Shown here in pieces: positions 22,136-24,009 of a DNA stretch of 24,009 nucleotides. Position numbers and translations under genes: made by a program. A model generated the notes under the pieces. The model did not search any database. It was not told where the DNA came from and worked only from the letters and a program-made list of their open reading frames with translations. Source of the stretch: JBMCWH01 sp048621635 (GTDB lineage Bacteria; Patescibacteriota; WWE3; JAUXAW01; JAYEID01); contig JBMCWH010000009.1 in assembly GCA_048621635.1 (NCBI GenBank), positions 1 through 24,009 on the forward strand, given 5' to 3'. Position 1 is the stretch's first letter; the number at the start of each line of letters is the position of its first letter.

Positions 22136-22440
22136 AAGAAAAAATATCTATAACATATGTGAATAAATTAGGTTTTTATCCACAAATTATCCAACATCTA
22201 ATCAAACTTACCCACAACCAGACACAACCTGCGCAAGCCAAAAACACAATTAACAACCCAAAAAAACACTAACTTAATAGCAAAGATAGTAATCCACAAA
22301 TTTAAAAAGTGAAAAATTGATAAGAAAACCCACAAGGAAAACAATCCACATACTAACAAACACTACTATTACTACTACTAAATGTATATACATAAAAATA
22401 AGTAAGCCCTGTTGAGAATAAATAATTTCAAAAATAGAAA
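22136..22440. other. oriC: Candidate replication origin (oriC)
   Basis: This AT-rich, ORF-free stretch follows dnaA. DnaA-box matches: TTATTCACA on the minus strand (22158-22166), TTATCCACA (22176-22184), TTATCCAAC (22187-22195, 7 of 9), TTACCCACA (22208-22216, 8 of 9), TAATCCACA (22290-22298, 8 of 9), CAATCCACA (22342-22350, 7 of 9). These are followed by a trinucleotide run at 22363-22380 and the palindrome ATGTATATACAT (22382-22393). Strand composition appears to change across it: plus strand C over G in dnaA, G over C in the IS region. Confidence 0.75.
22363..22380 (-). promoter_or_regulatory. DnaA-trio-like unwinding element
   Basis: The plus strand has six consecutive triplets CTA CTA TTA CTA CTA CTA, so the minus strand reads 3'-GAT GAT AAT GAT GAT GAT-5'. 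This fits the DnaA-trio pattern 3'-(G/A)A(T/A)-5'. DnaA boxes lie on the side from which DnaA would extend 3' to 5' along that strand, the nearest ending 12 bases away. Confidence 0.65.
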
Positions 22441-22488
22441 AAATCATTTATAGGCAAATTCGAAATTTTTTTGTTTTTAACTGGTTTG

Positions 22489-22497
22489 TGTTATAGT
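22489..22497 (+). promoter_or_regulatory. Extended -10 promoter of the IS leader
   Basis: TGT followed by TATAGT gives an extended -10 element. A weak TTGTTT (22471-22476) lies 15 bases before the hexamer. Transcription would start near 22504 and give a leader of about 160 bases before the transposase. Confidence 0.5.
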
Positions 22498-22557
22498 TAA
22501 ACTGTTTACTTAAAGATTTGTTCCTTAAAAATTTAGGTAAAATCGGGTTATTTTGGA

Positions 22558-22645
22558 GAAAAGAAGAAAGTGAACTGTAATGTGGGTGAACCCGTCTTGT
22601 AGTAAAGACTGAGTTCTTTTCAAGTGCTGTTCCTTTCTTCTTTTC
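22558..22645 (+). ncRNA. Candidate IS110 bridge RNA core
   Basis: A perfect 13-pair closing stem joins 22558-22570 (GAAAAGAAGAAAG) with 22633-22645. Inside it, GAACT (22572-22576) pairs with AGTTC (22612-22616), and two hairpins follow: GGG/CCC around TGAA (22584-22593) and GTCTT/AAGAC with a 6-base loop (22594-22609). A multi-stem RNA in the leader just before an IS110 transposase is where IS110-group bridge RNAs lie. Full RNA ends and the guide loops are not resolved. Confidence 0.5.
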
Positions 22646-22651
22646 ATTTAC

Positions 22652-22663
22652 GGGGGGGGGGGG
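22652..22663 (+). repeat. Homopolymer of 12 G at the transposase ribosome binding site
   Basis: Twelve consecutive G directly before TGAAATG; the tract takes the place of the Shine-Dalgarno. Such a run is exceptional in an AT-rich genome and is prone to slippage in vivo and to sequencing error. Confidence 0.8.
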
Positions 22664-22667
22664 TGAA

Positions 22668-23792
22668 ATGATGTATTATGCAGTAGATTATGCACCTTCA
22701 GATGTTACCAATGTTTGTTTTTGGGATTTTGGTAGTGAGCCTCAGGTACTTACTTTTGGTTCAAATATGCGAGAGAAAGAGGATTTTATTAATGGTCTCA
22801 ATTCTGATGATGTACTATATATTGAATTAGGGGGACCAACTAACCGATTTGTTCTTAGTGTGTATGACCAGGGCTGCAGAGTATTTCGGATTCCTACTTC
22901 ACGTTTGAAACAGGAAAGAGTTAAAAAAGCGTTAAGTTCAGAAAAGGACCATTTGCTTATGTATCTTTTAAGTAGGGAAACTCCTGACCTTTTCTATCCT
23001 TTTTTGGAGCCGGATAAGGCTGTTGTTGAGCTGCAGTTTTTGGTGTCGGCGCGCGAAAAAGCGCAGCAAGCTCGGAAACAAGCTGTTCAACGGTTAACTG
23101 CTGCTTACCAAGATCTTACTTTGTTGGAGGAACAGCGGTTTTCGGATTCGGAATTAGAAGCTCAAGTTTTAAGTTTGCCGGGGATACAGGAAGCTTTGCG
23201 GCAGGAGGAAAAATTCACTGATCGAGTAGAAAGAGCAGTGAGAAATTTGGACGTTTACCAAGCTGTTTTTGCTCCCATTAATGGCTGTGGTCCGCAAATT
23301 GGTGCTTTATTGATTGCTGGGATCGAAGATATACGTAGATTTCCTTCCCGGGAAAATCTTGCTAACTATACTACTTACGGGTTTTTTAAGGGTGTTGATG
23401 ATGGAACTACGGGCGTCCCAAAGCTTAAGCGCTATGCACGGAAATATAATGGGCTTAATGCTAATCTTGCTTTAAGTCAAGCAGTATGGAAATTTACTCG
23501 CCAAGTATGGCGATATGGCCGACATAATTGGCTTGGTAAGCAAATGATTCTTGCTCGTTTAGCTAAGGAACGTGAAAATAATCCTGGGCTGGTATATCCC
23601 CATTGTGTAGCACGTGCATTGCGTTGGTACGGGCAAAAGTTTTTGCACCTGGTTTATTCTCGCTGGAATGCTTTTTTGGAGGAAGGTAATCTTAAACGCT
23701 ATGTTGCGGAAATGCGTGCGAGAAGTAAAACATGGATAAAACACAATTGGGGTTATGTGGAAGCTGGTTTATGCTTGATGCAAAGTAGTTGA
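22668..23792 (+). CDS. IS110-family-like transposase (recombinase)
   Basis: This 374-residue protein has an N-terminal RuvC-like DEDD domain: D7 in YAVDYAP, E53 in YIELGG, D94 in SEKDHLL. A helical coiled part (125-190) follows, then a C-terminal Transposase_20-type domain with INGCGPQIGALLIAGIEDIRRFPSRENLANYTTYGFF (204-240). Two usual residues differ. The last acidic residue of the KxDxxDA motif is L97, and the expected catalytic Ser of the QSG motif reads TTG (247-249). It may be a divergent subgroup or an impaired copy. IS110 enzymes insert DNA with the help of a bridge RNA. Codon choice is T- and G-rich, unlike the A/C-rich plus strand to its left. A second ATG follows the first directly. 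Confidence 0.85.
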   Translation: MMYYAVDYAPSDVTNVCFWDFGSEPQVLTFGSNMREKEDFINGLNSDDVLYIELGGPTNRFVLSVYDQGCRVFRIPTSRLKQERVKKALSSEKDHLLMYLLSRETPDLFYPFLEPDKAVVELQFLVSAREKAQQARKQAVQRLTAAYQDLTLLEEQRFSDSELEAQVLSLPGIQEALRQEEKFTDRVERAVRNLDVYQAVFAPINGCGPQIGALLIAGIEDIRRFPSRENLANYTTYGFFKGVDDGTTGVPKLKRYARKYNGLNANLALSQAVWKFTRQVWRYGRHNWLGKQMILARLAKERENNPGLVYPHCVARALRWYGQKFLHLVYSRWNAFLEEGNLKRYVAEMRARSKTWIKHNWGYVEAGLCLMQSS

Positions 23793-23929
23793 GTATTGGT
23801 GAAAACTTAACCAAGAAGGTTCAAAGGATTTGTGTTCTATTTTGTCTTTTCATTATCTATTGAGATCTCGGCATATCCTGGTTTTAAAAAACCTTAAATG
23901 ATACTGATCCAGTAAATAGTGCATTAGAA

Positions 23930-23963
23930 GGCTGACTTCTAGAAAGGAAGTCAGCCCTTTTTT
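23930..23963 (+). terminator. Rho-independent terminator after the transposase
   Basis: GGCTGACTTC (23930-23939) and GAAGTCAGCC (23947-23956) form a perfect 10-pair stem with a 7-base loop, then a run of six T. It lies about 140 bases past the transposase stop. Confidence 0.88.
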
Positions 23964-24000
23964 ATGCGGTAATAATTCAGGAAATATGCGGGAATTGGTA

Positions 24001-24009
24001 ATAGCGAAT
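24001..24009. repeat. Boundary repeat ATAGCGAAT at the window end
   Basis: It matches the core of ATAGCGAATTA at 1242-1252 and, inverted, TAATTCGCTAT at 8492-8502. The copy is cut by the window end. Confidence 0.4.

Larger units (their letters stand above)
22441..23970 (+). mobile_element. IS110-like insertion element (ends not resolved)
   Basis: It is defined by the IS110-type transposase gene at 22668-23792, a structured non-coding leader and a downstream terminator. IS110 elements lack terminal inverted repeats, and no paired ends are visible, so the stated limits are approximate. The leader (about 22441-22667) is long and has its own extended -10 promoter; the 3' flank (23793-23929) holds no gene, only a GGTTTT/AAAACC hairpin near 23879-23892. 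It is immediately beside the candidate oriC. Confidence 0.65.

Noticed and set aside
23793..23929. Bridge RNA in the 3' flank, as in IS1111-type elements
   Set aside because: Pairings there are short and isolated, while the 5' leader has a clear multi-stem structure.

Overview
The window looks like the oriC-proximal part of a Patescibacteria (CPR) chromosome, probably the Microgenomates side. This is inferred from several things: small VirB2/TrbC-like pilin genes in tandem; a PrgI / VirB4-like / VirB6-like set of the kind seen in that group; very compact gene spacing; several genes with no visible Shine-Dalgarno sequence; and an AT-rich genome with short palindromic repeats between gene clusters. 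There is no 16S gene or tRNA in the window, so the assignment is moderate.

Layout. (1) 1-4227, plus strand: seven consecutive paralogous pilin-type genes (the first cut by the window edge), then a secreted cysteine-rich protein. (2) 4262-8269, minus strand: a tightly overlapping operon reading PrgI-like protein, VirB4 N-terminal part, VirB4 ATPase. (3) 8288-9780: a gene-free stretch with boundary repeats, a near-consensus promoter overlapped by a palindrome, a structured leader, an orphan membrane-protein gene of higher GC, and a strong terminator. (4) 9783-14639: a divergent pair, a VirB6/TrbL-like polytopic protein (minus) and a 1194-residue membrane-anchored amidase (plus). (5) 14707-20643, all minus strand: two unknown membrane proteins, a membrane-anchored solute-binding/PKD protein, then rpmH-rnpA-yidD-yidC-khpB-dnaN. 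(6) 20644-22440: dnaA with a DnaA box in its promoter, followed by a candidate oriC holding several DnaA boxes and a run of DnaA-trio-like triplets. (7) 22440-24009: an IS110-like element with a structured leader that is a candidate bridge RNA, a 12-G tract at its start codon, and a terminator.

How the parts fit. Units 1, 2 and 4 together look like a stripped-down type IV secretion-like envelope machine: pilins, inner-membrane platform (PrgI/VirB3-like and VirB6-like), an ATPase, and a wall hydrolase in the VirB1 role. No relaxase, coupling protein, VirB11 or outer-membrane core is visible, so it is more likely a pilus, attachment, secretion or DNA-uptake apparatus than a conjugation system. 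Units 5 and 6 are the conserved replication-origin neighbourhood, rearranged so that dnaN ends the rpmH operon instead of following dnaA. All names come from reading motifs by eye; no database search was run.
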